From QKTW01 sp052161885 (GTDB lineage Bacteria > Bacteroidota > Bacteroidia > Chitinophagales > Chitinophagaceae): 64,000 bases of DNA. Shown here piece by piece: positions 35,056 to 43,808 of this stretch (positions are counted from its first letter, which is position 1; every line of letters begins with the position of its first letter). The translations under genes and the position numbers were made by a program. Where the stretch lies: positions 4,960,001 through 5,024,000 of the forward strand of contig CP197396.1 in the NCBI GenBank assembly GCA_052161885.1, read 5' to 3'. The notes below the pieces were generated by a model. That model ran no database searches. It was not told the DNA's origin and worked only from the letters and a program-made list of their open reading frames with translations.

Positions 35056-36270
35056 ATGAAACGCTTCCTGTTTACCGGCATTCTGATGATAGGGTTGGGG
35101 CAAATTTCATCCTACGCTCAAAACCAGGGCTACCAGGATGATATTTATTACAATGGATCAGATGCGAAAAAGGACGCTGCCAATGATGCCCGGAATCAGA
35201 ACAACCGCCCATCAGACAACAACGCTCAACGCTATCAGACAGAAGATTATAATTCTTCCGGTGACCAAAATTATTCAGATAACAACGGCGATTATACCAA
35301 CTACGGGCGCAGCTACCAGGCTGATGACTACGTAGATTACAGCGACGATTATTCGTATGCAACCAATGTGCGCCGTTTCAACGACCCATTTTACAATATG
35401 GGTTATTACAGCAGTTTTTATAATCCAGGGTGGTACGATCCTTACTGGGTAGATCCTTACTGGGGCTGGAGCACCTGGGGCGGCCCGGGCATCAGCATCG
35501 GTTTTGGCGGCCCGTACTGGTCTTCTTACTGGGGCTGGCATGCATGGTATGGCTATCCCGGATTCGGCAGCTATTGGTCTTATCCGTACTACGGTGGCGG
35601 ATGGGGTGGTGGCTACTGGGGTTGTGGTGGTTACTACGGCGGCTTCTGGAATGGCTATTATGCAGGTATCTACAACGGTTACGGTCATTACTATGGTGGT
35701 GGTTACCGCAACGTAGCTTACGGCCCGCGTTATTCACTCAACTCGCACGTGAACAGTGTGCGCAGCAGCGGTTTCTATGGTAACAACAGTGGTCATCGTG
35801 TGGCCAATGTAAGAGAAATAGGCCAGCAGCAGAACGGTGGTCAGCGCATCGGTGGTTTCGGCAGCACAGGAACACCGCGTTCACTCAATAATACACCACG
35901 TTCATTTAATAATACTTCGCAGGAAGGCCAAACCCGCAACAACACCTTTAACGGTCAGAGTGGCAATGTTCGTCCACAGGGCGGTCGTTTCTATAACAAT
36001 GGCAGCAATGAAGGCCAGGTACGTCAGCAGGCACCGGGAGAGCTTGAGCAACCATTTGGCGGCGGACAGTCCCAGCCGCGTTTTGAGCAGCGTCAGAACC
36101 AGCAGCCGCAAAGAACATTCCAGTCAGCACCGCAGCAACAGCAGCGCATGGAGTCAGCACCGCGTGGTGGATTTGGCGGTGGCGGTGGTCATTTTGGCGG
36201 TGGCGGTTCCGGTGGCGGCGGTGGTCGTATGAGTGGCGGTGGTGGCCATTCCGGCGGTGGCAGACGCTAA
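35056..36270 (+). CDS. Secreted low-complexity protein, Trp/Tyr/Gly-rich
   Basis: 404 residues from ATG at 35056 (MKRFLFTGILMIGLGQISSY, then AQ), a signal peptide. The longer ORF start at 34993 lies in the proS promoter region. The mature protein has four composition zones: Asn/Asp/Tyr-rich (20-110), a dense Trp/Tyr/Gly zone (about 111-230, with YWGW, YWSYPYYGGGWGGGYWG and NGYGHYYGGGY), an Asn/Gln/Arg/Ser-rich zone (230-365) and a Gly-rich tail ending GGHSGGGRR. No family was recognised. It could be an extracellular or envelope structural protein. Confidence 0.75.
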   Translation: MKRFLFTGILMIGLGQISSYAQNQGYQDDIYYNGSDAKKDAANDARNQNNRPSDNNAQRYQTEDYNSSGDQNYSDNNGDYTNYGRSYQADDYVDYSDDYSYATNVRRFNDPFYNMGYYSSFYNPGWYDPYWVDPYWGWSTWGGPGISIGFGGPYWSSYWGWHAWYGYPGFGSYWSYPYYGGGWGGGYWGCGGYYGGFWNGYYAGIYNGYGHYYGGGYRNVAYGPRYSLNSHVNSVRSSGFYGNNSGHRVANVREIGQQQNGGQRIGGFGSTGTPRSLNNTPRSFNNTSQEGQTRNNTFNGQSGNVRPQGGRFYNNGSNEGQVRQQAPGELEQPFGGGQSQPRFEQRQNQQPQRTFQSAPQQQQRMESAPRGGFGGGGGHFGGGGSGGGGGRMSGGGGHSGGGRR

Positions 36271-36303
36271 TTTTAATCAGTCAGAAATAAAAATATTGTA
36301 ATC

Positions 36304-36330
36304 ATCACCACGCCAATTTTGCGTGGTGAT
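36304..36330 (+). terminator. Hairpin after the low-complexity protein gene
   Basis: A 10-bp perfect stem atcaccacgc/gcgtggtgat with a 7-nt loop. The following T tract is weak (gttata), so it may terminate poorly or pause. Confidence 0.5.
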
Positions 36331-36429
36331 GTTATAAAAAGGAACAGGGTATAATTTTTGAGGTATAGAATTTTACCAGTTATTTAAACAATACCACTGT
36401 TAAAACAGTCTAAAAAGAAATATATCTGT

Positions 36430-37980
36430 ATGAACTATAACCGTCGTATTGCAATTATTGCAGCAGCATGTTGGATACTTACAGGTTGTTCTTATGTAGC
36501 ATGGGCGCAGGATGAAATTGATGCCTTGCGTTATTCCTATCAGTCTGTACAGGGAACAGCCCGTTCTATGGGGTTTGGTAATGCACTTGGCTCTGTAGGC
36601 GGAGATTTCAGCTCGTTAAGTGTGAACCCGGCGGGCATCGGTATTTACCGCAGCTCGGAAATGATGATCACCCCTTCGTTGAAAGTGAACGGTGCGGATG
36701 GCACTTACCAGGGAAATACAATGAACGATAATGGCTCCCGCTTTAATATCAGCAATTTCGGCGCAGTATTTACCACTGCACAGCGGGGACGCCGGTATGA
36801 TAAAAGCAACTGGAAAACATTTTCCTTTGGTATAGGTATTAATCGCGTTGCGGACTTTACGCACAACTATACTTACAGCGGGAAAAACAGCGGAGACGGC
36901 AGCAGCAGCGCTTCTGAACTATTTGCTATAGATGCCAATCAGCATCCCGGTGATGCCGCAGGGCCGGGTACTCCGGGTACACTCGCTTATATGGGCTACC
37001 AGAGCTATCTTTTGAACCAGGATTCTTCAGGAAATTTTTATACAAACGTACCATGGAAAGCGGGCATTAACCAGCAACGCACCGTGAAAGAGCGCGGAGG
37101 AATCAGCGAAATAGTGCTGTCATTTGGTGGAAACTACAAAGAAAAACTGATGTTGGGTGCTACTGTGGGGCTTCCTACACTGCATTACCAGAGAGATGCT
37201 TCCTATACAGAAGCAGCGCTTGATCCTTCAACATCGCCAAATTTTAATAGTTTCCGTATAAATGAGACTTTAACAACATCGGGCTTCGGTGGTAATCTTA
37301 AACTGGGCTTTATTTATAAGGTAAATGACTATTTCCGCTTCGGTGGCGCATTTCATACACCCACCGTCTATGCGATGTCTGATGTATATGACCAGTCTTT
37401 ACTGGTTAATACAAATGGCGCTAATCCTAATGGCGATTATTGGTATGATGCTACCCAGAGCCGGTTTAACTACACGCTGTTTACCCCATGGAAAGCCGTG
37501 CTGAGCGCTACAGGCATGCTGGGTAAGATAGGATTTATTACAGCTGATTACGAATATGTGAACTATCACAGCATGCGCTACAGTTTCTCCGGAACCGATG
37601 ACTTCGGAAATGATTTCAAAGATTACCAGAGCGCGGTGAATCAACTGATAAAAGATACCTATAAAGGTGCTTCGAACTTCCGTGCCGGTGTTGAAATACG
37701 TCTTGACCAGCTTAGCCTGCGCGGTGGTTTCGGTTACTACGGAAGCCCTTATAAAAATAGCTTCTCCGGTGCTGACCGTCTTGATTTCTCTGCCGGCCTT
37801 GGTTTCAGGTTCACTCATACATTCATTGATCTGGCCTACGTACACAGTACGTATAAAAACCAGGAGCAGCCGTATGTATTCCCAGGTGATTTACCGGCTT
37901 ATCAAAGTGTGGTAGTGCCGACGGCAACGATTAAAAACAACAATAACAACGTAGCGCTTACGCTAGGGTTTAAATTCTGA
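36430..37980 (+). CDS. FadL/OMPP1-like outer-membrane beta-barrel protein
   Basis: 516 residues. Signal peptide (ending AWAQ), then ARSMGFGNALGSVGGDFSSL and NPAGIGIYRSSEMMITPSL, the N-terminal pattern of Bacteroidota OMPP1/FadL-family barrels, followed by amphipathic beta strands to the C-terminal aromatic residue (LTLGFKF). Homologues are often labelled hemin receptor without evidence; the likely role is uptake of hydrophobic compounds. It is preceded by the low-complexity protein gene and may share transcription with it, as the hairpin between them is weak. Confidence 0.82.
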   Translation: MNYNRRIAIIAAACWILTGCSYVAWAQDEIDALRYSYQSVQGTARSMGFGNALGSVGGDFSSLSVNPAGIGIYRSSEMMITPSLKVNGADGTYQGNTMNDNGSRFNISNFGAVFTTAQRGRRYDKSNWKTFSFGIGINRVADFTHNYTYSGKNSGDGSSSASELFAIDANQHPGDAAGPGTPGTLAYMGYQSYLLNQDSSGNFYTNVPWKAGINQQRTVKERGGISEIVLSFGGNYKEKLMLGATVGLPTLHYQRDASYTEAALDPSTSPNFNSFRINETLTTSGFGGNLKLGFIYKVNDYFRFGGAFHTPTVYAMSDVYDQSLLVNTNGANPNGDYWYDATQSRFNYTLFTPWKAVLSATGMLGKIGFITADYEYVNYHSMRYSFSGTDDFGNDFKDYQSAVNQLIKDTYKGASNFRAGVEIRLDQLSLRGGFGYYGSPYKNSFSGADRLDFSAGLGFRFTHTFIDLAYVHSTYKNQEQPYVFPGDLPAYQSVVVPTATIKNNNNNVALTLGFKF

Positions 37981-37982
37981 TA

Positions 37983-38011
37983 ATAAAGGGTGGCATAATG
38001 CCACCCTTTAT
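37983..38011. terminator. Terminator after the FadL-like gene
   Basis: A 13-bp perfect stem (ataaagggtggca with tgccaccctttat) and 3-nt loop. A second small hairpin (aggcacc at 38022-38028 with gggtgcct at 38035-38042) lies between it and the end of the convergent ligase gene. Confidence 0.8.
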
Positions 38012-38045
38012 CTTATTTATGAGGCACCTGAAAAGGGTGCCTTTG

Positions 38046-39350
38046 TTATTTCTGGCTGATCCTGTTGTCTATAAATTTTACCTGCTTCCTGCTGGCGGGA
38101 GGGAACTGCATCTGCTGTATTTCTGCTCCTGAATGAAAATGGAGTGCCGGAACGACGCGCAGCTTTGCCTGCAGTATCGGGCGGAGACGGGCTTCACAGT
38201 CGTCAATTGGCAATGGGGTATGAAGGTGCAGTTTCAGCTCATCTGTATCAAGATCATTGGTAAATGCTTCCACCACATATTCCCGGATAAACGGAATGTT
38301 ATTCAGTATATCAAAAACAGCAGGGGGGTACAGGGTTGTCCCTTTATATTTAATCATCTGCTGTTTGCGGCCCAGCACAGGTGATAACCTGCGGGAATGC
38401 CTGCCACAGCTGCAGGGAGCGTCATAGTAAGCACAGATATCGCCCGTGCGGTAACGCAGCAAGGGCATGCCCTCTGCGCCAAGAGTAGTGATAGCTACTT
38501 CTCCGTATTCACCCGGGCCCAGCTGCCGGCCTTCATCATCAATGATTTCGAGAATGATCAGGTCGGGCTGTTCGTGGCCGCCGTGAGCAGCGGTACATTC
38601 TGTAAAAGCTGTCTGCATTTCTGTAGATGCATAAGTGCTGAACAGCTTTATCGGCCATTGTTCCTGTATTTTTCTGCCGAGGGCGTTTAATTCAAAATCT
38701 GCATTGCGCAGGCTTTCCCCGATGCATATTGCCTTTTTTGCAGTAGAAGATGTAAGGCTTATGCCGGTTTCATGAGCATAATCTATCAGTTTTAATATGA
38801 AGGAAGGTACGGCAACGATACTGGTAGTTGCTACCCGTGCCATCGTATCCCACTGCATAGCCGGCAATCCCGGGCCCGTGCGTACCAGTGCTGCGCCCAT
38901 CCTGCGAATGCCGCTGTAATAGGCCATTCCCGCCATAAATTGCCGGTCGAGTGTGAGCATCAGCTGGTAAATATCTTCCGGCTGGCCGTCTGCACAAAGA
39001 AACGATTGGTGCTCGTTATAAGCGAGGCGCTGCAGGTCGTTTTCTGTAAGGGCAATGGTGACCGGCCTGCCCATAGTTCCGGACGTGGCTGTATATTCCT
39101 TAACCGAAGAAGTGGGCACACAGAGGAAGTCCATATTATACAGCTGCATATCTTCCTTGCTGGTAGTAGGCAGCATGGCAAGATCTTCAACAGTTTTTAC
39201 AACAGTGATATCCGTATTTTGCGTTGCAAACAGCCGTTGGTAAAACGGGGCATTTTGCTGCAGGTATACCAGCAGATCCTGTAATGATTGTGCCTGGTGC
39301 AGACGCTGTATTTCCGCTGGCTGAAAGGCTATGTCCGGCCTGAAGTTCAA
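38046..39350 (-). CDS. PaaK-like adenylate-forming ligase
   Basis: 434 residues from a proposed TTG start at 39350. The ORF is open to 39503, but those extra 51 codons are read through an intergenic repeat tract and a probable promoter, and no ATG exists between. Core motifs fit the phenylacetate-CoA ligase family: YTATSGTMGRPVTIALTEND, STYASTEMQTAF, PLLRYRTGDICAYYDAPCSC and GRKQQMIKYKGTTLYPP. A Cys-rich PCSCGRHSRR loop is present. It probably activates an aryl or acyl acid to its CoA thioester; no catabolic genes adjoin. Confidence 0.82.
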   Translation of the reverse strand: MNFRPDIAFQPAEIQRLHQAQSLQDLLVYLQQNAPFYQRLFATQNTDITVVKTVEDLAMLPTTSKEDMQLYNMDFLCVPTSSVKEYTATSGTMGRPVTIALTENDLQRLAYNEHQSFLCADGQPEDIYQLMLTLDRQFMAGMAYYSGIRRMGAALVRTGPGLPAMQWDTMARVATTSIVAVPSFILKLIDYAHETGISLTSSTAKKAICIGESLRNADFELNALGRKIQEQWPIKLFSTYASTEMQTAFTECTAAHGGHEQPDLIILEIIDDEGRQLGPGEYGEVAITTLGAEGMPLLRYRTGDICAYYDAPCSCGRHSRRLSPVLGRKQQMIKYKGTTLYPPAVFDILNNIPFIREYVVEAFTNDLDTDELKLHLHTPLPIDDCEARLRPILQAKLRVVPALHFHSGAEIQQMQFPPASRKQVKFIDNRISQK

Positions 39351-39367
39351 TGTAATGGAATTTGTTG

Positions 39368-39375
39368 CAAAGTAA
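39368..39375 (-). promoter_or_regulatory. Possible -7 element ahead of the TTG start of the PaaK-like gene
   Basis: TTACTTTG followed by C on the minus strand, one base off TAnnTTTG, lies 18 nt before the proposed TTG start. It supports this start over the upstream ATG at 39503. Confidence 0.35.
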
Positions 39376-39384
39376 TGCGGAAAT

Positions 39385-39560
39385 GTGAGATATGAGATTT
39401 TAGATGTGAGATATCGGATTTGAGATATGAGCCCGATACTGGAATTTGGATATTGAGGATTTGATTTTTGGAGTTTGGATACATGTATTTTGAAACTATG
39501 CATCCTGATACTTGATACTTACATCTTGATACTTGTTTTACTATTCACTATTGACTATTT
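39385..39560. repeat. Degenerate intergenic repeat tract
   Basis: Repeats of the gatatgagatttt/gatttgagatatg and ggaatttgga type, followed by two 'cttgatacttacatcttgat' phrases and 'ctattcactattgac'. They are unrelated to the coding function of the neighbours and similar to the tracts at 19235-19375 and 51307-51372. Confidence 0.6.
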
Positions 39561-39622
39561 ATCACAACCCCCTCTATGTACGTATTTTGAAAATTGATTT
39601 TCGATTTTTAAAAATACCGATA

Positions 39623-39630
39623 TACCTTTG
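39623..39630 (+). promoter_or_regulatory. -7 promoter element directly before guaB
   Basis: TACCTTTG followed by C matches TAnnTTTG exactly. The guaB ATG begins 4 nt later (39634), so transcription should start at or within a few bases of the start codon. Confidence 0.65.
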
Positions 39631-39633
39631 CAC

Positions 39634-41103
39634 ATGGCTGCAAAATCTAAGTTCTACGGCGAAGGCCTTACATTTGATGATGTACTCCTTGTGCCGGCTT
39701 ACTCTGAAGTCCTTCCAAGAGATGTAAGCATTACAACCCAACTGACAAAAGACATTCAACTGAACATGCCCATGATCTCCTCGGCCATGGACACGGTTAC
39801 TGAGGCACGTCTTGCTATTGCACTGGCACGCGAGGGCGGCATAGGAATGCTGCACAAGAATATGAGCATTGAACGCCAGGCAGAGCAGGTACGCAAGGTA
39901 AAACGTTCTGAAAGCGGCATGATCGTAGACCCGATCACATTGTCGCCGCTGGCAAGCGTAGGAGAAGCTACCCGCCTGATGCGTGATAACAAGATCGGCG
40001 GTATTCCCATTATAGATGATAATAATAAACTGGTAGGCATCCTTACCAACCGTGATCTTCGGTTTGAAAAAAACATGAAGAAAAAGGTAAGCGATATTAT
40101 GACCAAAGAGAACCTGGTAACTGCTCCTGCCGGCACCAATATGCAGAAGGCTGAGAAGATACTGGAACAATATAAAATTGAAAAGCTCCCGATTGTTGAT
40201 AAAAGCGGTAAGCTGATAGGACTGATTACGTTCCGTGATATCATACAGCTGAAGAGTCATCCTAATTCTGCAAAAGACAGCCTGGGCCGTCTTCTGGCCG
40301 GCGCTGCAGTAGGTATCACTGCAGATACGCTGGAACGTGTCGATGCATTGAAAGCAGCCGGAGTGGACGTGATCACACTGGATAGTGCACATGGTCATTC
40401 CAAAGGTGTGCTGGACATGATAAAGCTGGTGAAAAAAACATTCAAAGGATTGCCTGTAATAGCAGGTAACGTAGCAACTGCTGCCGGTGCCAAAGCGTTG
40501 GCTGCTGCCGGTGCAGATGCTGTGAAAGTAGGTGTAGGGCCGGGGTCTATCTGTACGACCCGTGTGGTGACTGGTGCCGGTGCTCCCCAGCTTACTGCTA
40601 TTATGGAAGCTGTGGAAGCGTTGAAGAAAACAGGCATCCCTGTAATTGCAGATGGTGGTATCCGTTATACCGGAGACATGGTAAAAGCTATGGCTGCCGG
40701 TGCATCCAGCGTAATGGCGGGATCTGTTTTTGCAGGTACGGAAGAAAGCCCGGGTGAAACAATCATCTACGAAGGCCGTAAATTTAAATCATACCGCGGT
40801 ATGGGTTCTGTAGAGGCCATGAAAGAAGGTTCCAGCGACCGTTATTTCCAGGATGTGGAAGCCGATATTAAGAAACTGGTACCGGAAGGTATTGTAGGCC
40901 GTGTTCCTTACAAAGGCAACCTGAACGAAGTAGTACAGCAGTTCATCGGCGGGCTGCGGGCCGGTATGGGTTACTGCGGTGCAAAAGACATTAAAACGTT
41001 GCAGGAAGAAGCACAGTTTATACGCATTACTGCTGCGTCAATGGCCGAAAGCCATCCGCACGATGTAGTGATCACGAAGGAAGCGCCTAATTACAGCAGG
41101 TAA
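39634..41103 (+). CDS. guaB: IMP dehydrogenase
   Basis: 489 residues from ATG at 39634. The TTG 6 nt earlier is part of the promoter element. IMP dehydrogenase oxidises IMP to XMP, the committed step of GMP synthesis. Motifs: LTFDDVLLVPAYSEVLP at the N-terminus, paired CBS domains (about residues 90-210), DSAHGHS, and the catalytic cysteine loop GPGSICTTRVVTGAGAPQ, followed by the GMGSVEAM flap region. It is a single gene with its own terminator and probably a leaderless or near-leaderless mRNA. Confidence 0.96.
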   Translation: MAAKSKFYGEGLTFDDVLLVPAYSEVLPRDVSITTQLTKDIQLNMPMISSAMDTVTEARLAIALAREGGIGMLHKNMSIERQAEQVRKVKRSESGMIVDPITLSPLASVGEATRLMRDNKIGGIPIIDDNNKLVGILTNRDLRFEKNMKKKVSDIMTKENLVTAPAGTNMQKAEKILEQYKIEKLPIVDKSGKLIGLITFRDIIQLKSHPNSAKDSLGRLLAGAAVGITADTLERVDALKAAGVDVITLDSAHGHSKGVLDMIKLVKKTFKGLPVIAGNVATAAGAKALAAAGADAVKVGVGPGSICTTRVVTGAGAPQLTAIMEAVEALKKTGIPVIADGGIRYTGDMVKAMAAGASSVMAGSVFAGTEESPGETIIYEGRKFKSYRGMGSVEAMKEGSSDRYFQDVEADIKKLVPEGIVGRVPYKGNLNEVVQQFIGGLRAGMGYCGAKDIKTLQEEAQFIRITAASMAESHPHDVVITKEAPNYSR

Positions 41104-41124
41104 ATACCAGCTTTATATAATGTG

Positions 41125-41156
41125 AAAAATGCCGGTATATATTTCCGGCATTTTTT
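41125..41156 (+). terminator. Terminator of guaB
   Basis: aaaaatgccgg (41125-41135) pairs with ccggcattttt (41145-41155) with a T-rich tail. Confidence 0.85.
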
Positions 41157-41180
41157 ATTTTGCGCTATATTTTTTCAGAA

Positions 41181-42008
41181 ATGTTTAGATATTTTTTTCT
41201 ATTTATCCTGTCGTTTGTTTTATCTCTCAAGCTTTTAGCCCAGGCAGATACAATTTATTATGATAATTCCGGTAATAGGGTGCCGGACTGGACTTCCTGC
41301 GATTATTTAAGAATATGCGAAAAATTGCCTGACGGAAGACTGAAGGTAGATGAATATTACAGTAATAATAAGCCCCGTTTTAAAGGGTTCGTACTTTCCG
41401 CTGATTCATTCTTGTATCACGGTTATTGTATCCATTATGATAAAAAAGGTAAAAAAATAGCTGAGGGCACTTACCAGAGAGATCGTAAAGAAGGTGATTG
41501 GAAACGTTACTTTGACGGGACCGAGATTCCTTCAGGTGAATATTATTATTCGAACGATAAGTTTAACGGAACGCAGGTCGAATATTATCCATCCGGGAAA
41601 ATAAAGTCTAAAGAAACATACAATAATGGCCATTTCCTTTCTGAAAGTAATTATGCACAGGATGGATCGGAGATAAAATCTTCCGGGAAGTTAGAGCCTC
41701 CCGTTTTTCCTGGTGGGGACGTGCAGATGAAACAGTATTTATTTGACGAAATGGACATGCCGCCTCCGCCTAGAAATAAGAAATGGAATGGGACAGTTGT
41801 GATAGAGTTCACAATTACAGATGAAGGGAAAGCTGTGAACCCCGTAATTGTGAAAAGTCTTAATGATGAGTGCGACAAGGAAGCGATAAGATTGATAAAT
41901 GCAATGCCGAGATGGAAGCCTGCAATGATAAACGGGAAACCCGTCTTTGCAAGGAACAGAATACCTGTTATGTTTATGAATAACGTGATAAATGTAAAGT
42001 ATCAGTAG
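41181..42008 (+). CDS. Exported MORN-repeat protein with TonB-like C-terminal domain
   Basis: 275 residues from ATG at 41181 (signal peptide MFRYFFLFILSFVLSLKLLA, then Q). The TTG at 41160 gives a longer, less likely form. Residues 50-165 hold MORN/YwqK-type repeats (GYCIHYDKKGKKIAEGTYQR, EYYPSGKIKSKETYNNG). The C-terminal ~90 residues follow the TonB_C pattern (FPGGDVQMKQYL, WNGTVVIEFTITDEGKAVNP, AMPRWKPAMINGKPV). The hydrophobic N-terminus reads as a cleavable signal rather than a TonB anchor, so energy transfer from the inner membrane is doubtful. Its role is unknown. Confidence 0.8.
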   Translation: MFRYFFLFILSFVLSLKLLAQADTIYYDNSGNRVPDWTSCDYLRICEKLPDGRLKVDEYYSNNKPRFKGFVLSADSFLYHGYCIHYDKKGKKIAEGTYQRDRKEGDWKRYFDGTEIPSGEYYYSNDKFNGTQVEYYPSGKIKSKETYNNGHFLSESNYAQDGSEIKSSGKLEPPVFPGGDVQMKQYLFDEMDMPPPPRNKKWNGTVVIEFTITDEGKAVNPVIVKSLNDECDKEAIRLINAMPRWKPAMINGKPVFARNRIPVMFMNNVINVKYQ

Positions 42009-42017
42009 GTGAAATAT

Positions 42018-42044
42018 AAACGGGGCAACATTGTTGCCCCGTTT
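42018..42044. terminator. Terminator between MORN/TonB gene and the signalling operon
   Basis: A 13-bp palindromic stem (aaacggggcaaca and complement), followed by six T on the plus strand. Confidence 0.85.
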
Positions 42045-42110
42045 TTTACTATTCAAAAGCGGTACTACAGACGTTGCTGTTGTGTTTTTGACTCTTCTGC
42101 AGATTTGAAA

Positions 42111-42266
42111 TCAGTCTATGGTACCGCGACGGATAAATCCTATAAGTAAGGAAATGATGGCAAATACAAGCAGTAAATGTATCAATCCGGTGGCGCTGTA
42201 AACAAATACGCCCAATAGCCAGCCTATAATAAGAATAACGGCGATGATATATAATAAGCTTCTCAT
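42111..42266 (-). CDS. Lmo0937-like small membrane protein
   Basis: 51 residues from ATG at 42266 (MRSLLYIIAVILIIGWLLGV). Two membrane helices separated by FVYSATGLIHLLLV give the Lmo0937-family layout, small two-helix proteins of unknown function frequent in stress-related neighbourhoods. The upstream in-frame ATG (42296) is less likely. It lies 46 nt after the last kinase gene of the rpoN cluster and may be its final gene. Confidence 0.75.
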   Translation of the reverse strand: MRSLLYIIAVILIIGWLLGVFVYSATGLIHLLLVFAIISLLIGFIRRGTID

Positions 42267-42312
42267 GATTAATGATTTTGAATACGCTATTATCAAATAA
42301 ACATCGTGCCAC

Positions 42313-43791
42313 CTAGTCTGTTAAGGATGCTTGGGCTGCTGCTGCAAGTAGCGCTGAGGGTGTTGGGAACGTAATAATAAAGCTGGTACCTGCATCCGGA
42401 GCTGATTGTACTTCCACATTGGCCTTATGTGCCTGTATCATATTCAGGGTAAAAACAAGTCCGAGTCCCATACCATTTCTTTTTTGTGTAAAATATGGTT
42501 CAAAAAGACGGCTTATATTTTCCTCACTGATGCCGCAACCATTGTCCGAAATACGCAACACTATTTCCTGTTCTCCGGCCTTTACCCATATGTCGAGCTT
42601 GCCTTTCTGTTCTTCCATTGCCTCAATCGCGTTGATTACAATGTTCAGCAATGCAATTTCCAGCTTCTCTTTATCTGCCATAATGCTGATAGGCTCATCG
42701 GGGTAGCTGATGCGTAACCCTATGCGTTTTAACGTGAGGCGATCTATAGCTGTGGCTATTACTTCATCGAGTATCTGCTGCAGGTTTTGCTTTTCGAGTG
42801 AAATGTCTGTAGGCCTGGAGTTATTAAGCAACTCGCTGATGAGATCGCTGATACGCTGACTGTTGCGTTGGATAATGTTAAGATACAATTCTACATTGGG
42901 GCTTACCGGCTCCTGCTGCATCTGTTCTACAGAAAGTGTAATGTTGTTGAGCGGATTGCGCACCTCATGCGCGAGTGTGCGTACGAGGCGGCCCGTTGCA
43001 GCGAGTTTTTCTGCCTGCAGCGTTGCCTTTTCTGCTTTTCTGAGGTTGGTAATATCGTGTATAATGCCTTGCACGCAAGGGAAATCATAATAATCATCGT
43101 CGAGGACGGCACTGATAATACAGTTTTTATGTTCGCCGGATTTTGTGGTGAGTATCACGTCCCAGTCGTCCAGCTCTTTACGGTTCTGGAGACTTTGCTG
43201 CAGGAATTTTTTGTGCTGCGCCTGTTCTATAAGATCGCACAGGTTCATACCCAGCAGTTCTTCGCGTGTGTAACCCAGTAATATAACCGCAGCTTCATTT
43301 ATGTCTTTGAAATCAAAATTTTCATCGGTTACAAAAACCATATCTTTTGAACGCTCAAATATGCTTCTGTATTTACGTTCATTGGCACGCAGGGCTTTGA
43401 TCGAAGCGGTACGTTCCAAAGCATAACGTATGCTCCGTTCCAGTTTTTCTTCGCTGAGTTCTGTTTTTATAAGATAGTCAACTGCGCCCAGTTGCATCGC
43501 TTCAATATCTACTTTGTAGTTTCCTTTACCGGTAAGAAGAATGATCGGTTCGGTGCAATTGTTCTTGTGTGCTTCTTTCAGCAAGTCTACACCGGATTTT
43601 GCTCCCAGCCGGTAATCGACGAAGTACAGATCATATTTTTTCTGTATCATAAAATCGAGTGCTTCGCCGTAGCGGAAGCACCAGTCTATCTGCCATTCTG
43701 TGCCGGGTATATCGCTGATCATTTCACGGGTGATGATAAAATCGTCTTCATCATCATCCACGACCAATATTTTTACTTTGGATGCATTCAT
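42313..43791 (-). CDS. Hybrid protein: receiver - PAS - histidine kinase
   Basis: 492 residues. An N-terminal receiver domain (1-125; VVDDDEDD, phospho-acceptor Asp59 in LYFVDYRLG) is followed by a PAS domain (about 140-260, RSIFERSKDMVFVTDENFDF) and a HisKA domain with the phospho-His in RTLAHEVRNPLNNITLSVEQ, then HATPase_c with INAIEAMEE, ISDNGCGIS and GMGLGLVFT. It is a soluble sensor that can receive and send phosphoryl groups. It is the fourth gene of the rpoN-led operon, 17 nt after the PAS kinase gene. Confidence 0.9.
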   Translation of the reverse strand: MNASKVKILVVDDDEDDFIITREMISDIPGTEWQIDWCFRYGEALDFMIQKKYDLYFVDYRLGAKSGVDLLKEAHKNNCTEPIILLTGKGNYKVDIEAMQLGAVDYLIKTELSEEKLERSIRYALERTASIKALRANERKYRSIFERSKDMVFVTDENFDFKDINEAAVILLGYTREELLGMNLCDLIEQAQHKKFLQQSLQNRKELDDWDVILTTKSGEHKNCIISAVLDDDYYDFPCVQGIIHDITNLRKAEKATLQAEKLAATGRLVRTLAHEVRNPLNNITLSVEQMQQEPVSPNVELYLNIIQRNSQRISDLISELLNNSRPTDISLEKQNLQQILDEVIATAIDRLTLKRIGLRISYPDEPISIMADKEKLEIALLNIVINAIEAMEEQKGKLDIWVKAGEQEIVLRISDNGCGISEENISRLFEPYFTQKRNGMGLGLVFTLNMIQAHKANVEVQSAPDAGTSFIITFPTPSALLAAAAQASLTD

Positions 43792-43808
43792 TTTTATGAT
43801 GTGTTTTA

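Noticed and set aside
39385..39503. Possible N-terminal extension of the PaaK-like ligase
   Set aside because: The codons come from the intergenic repeat tract and overlap a probable promoter. The family begins after the proposed TTG.
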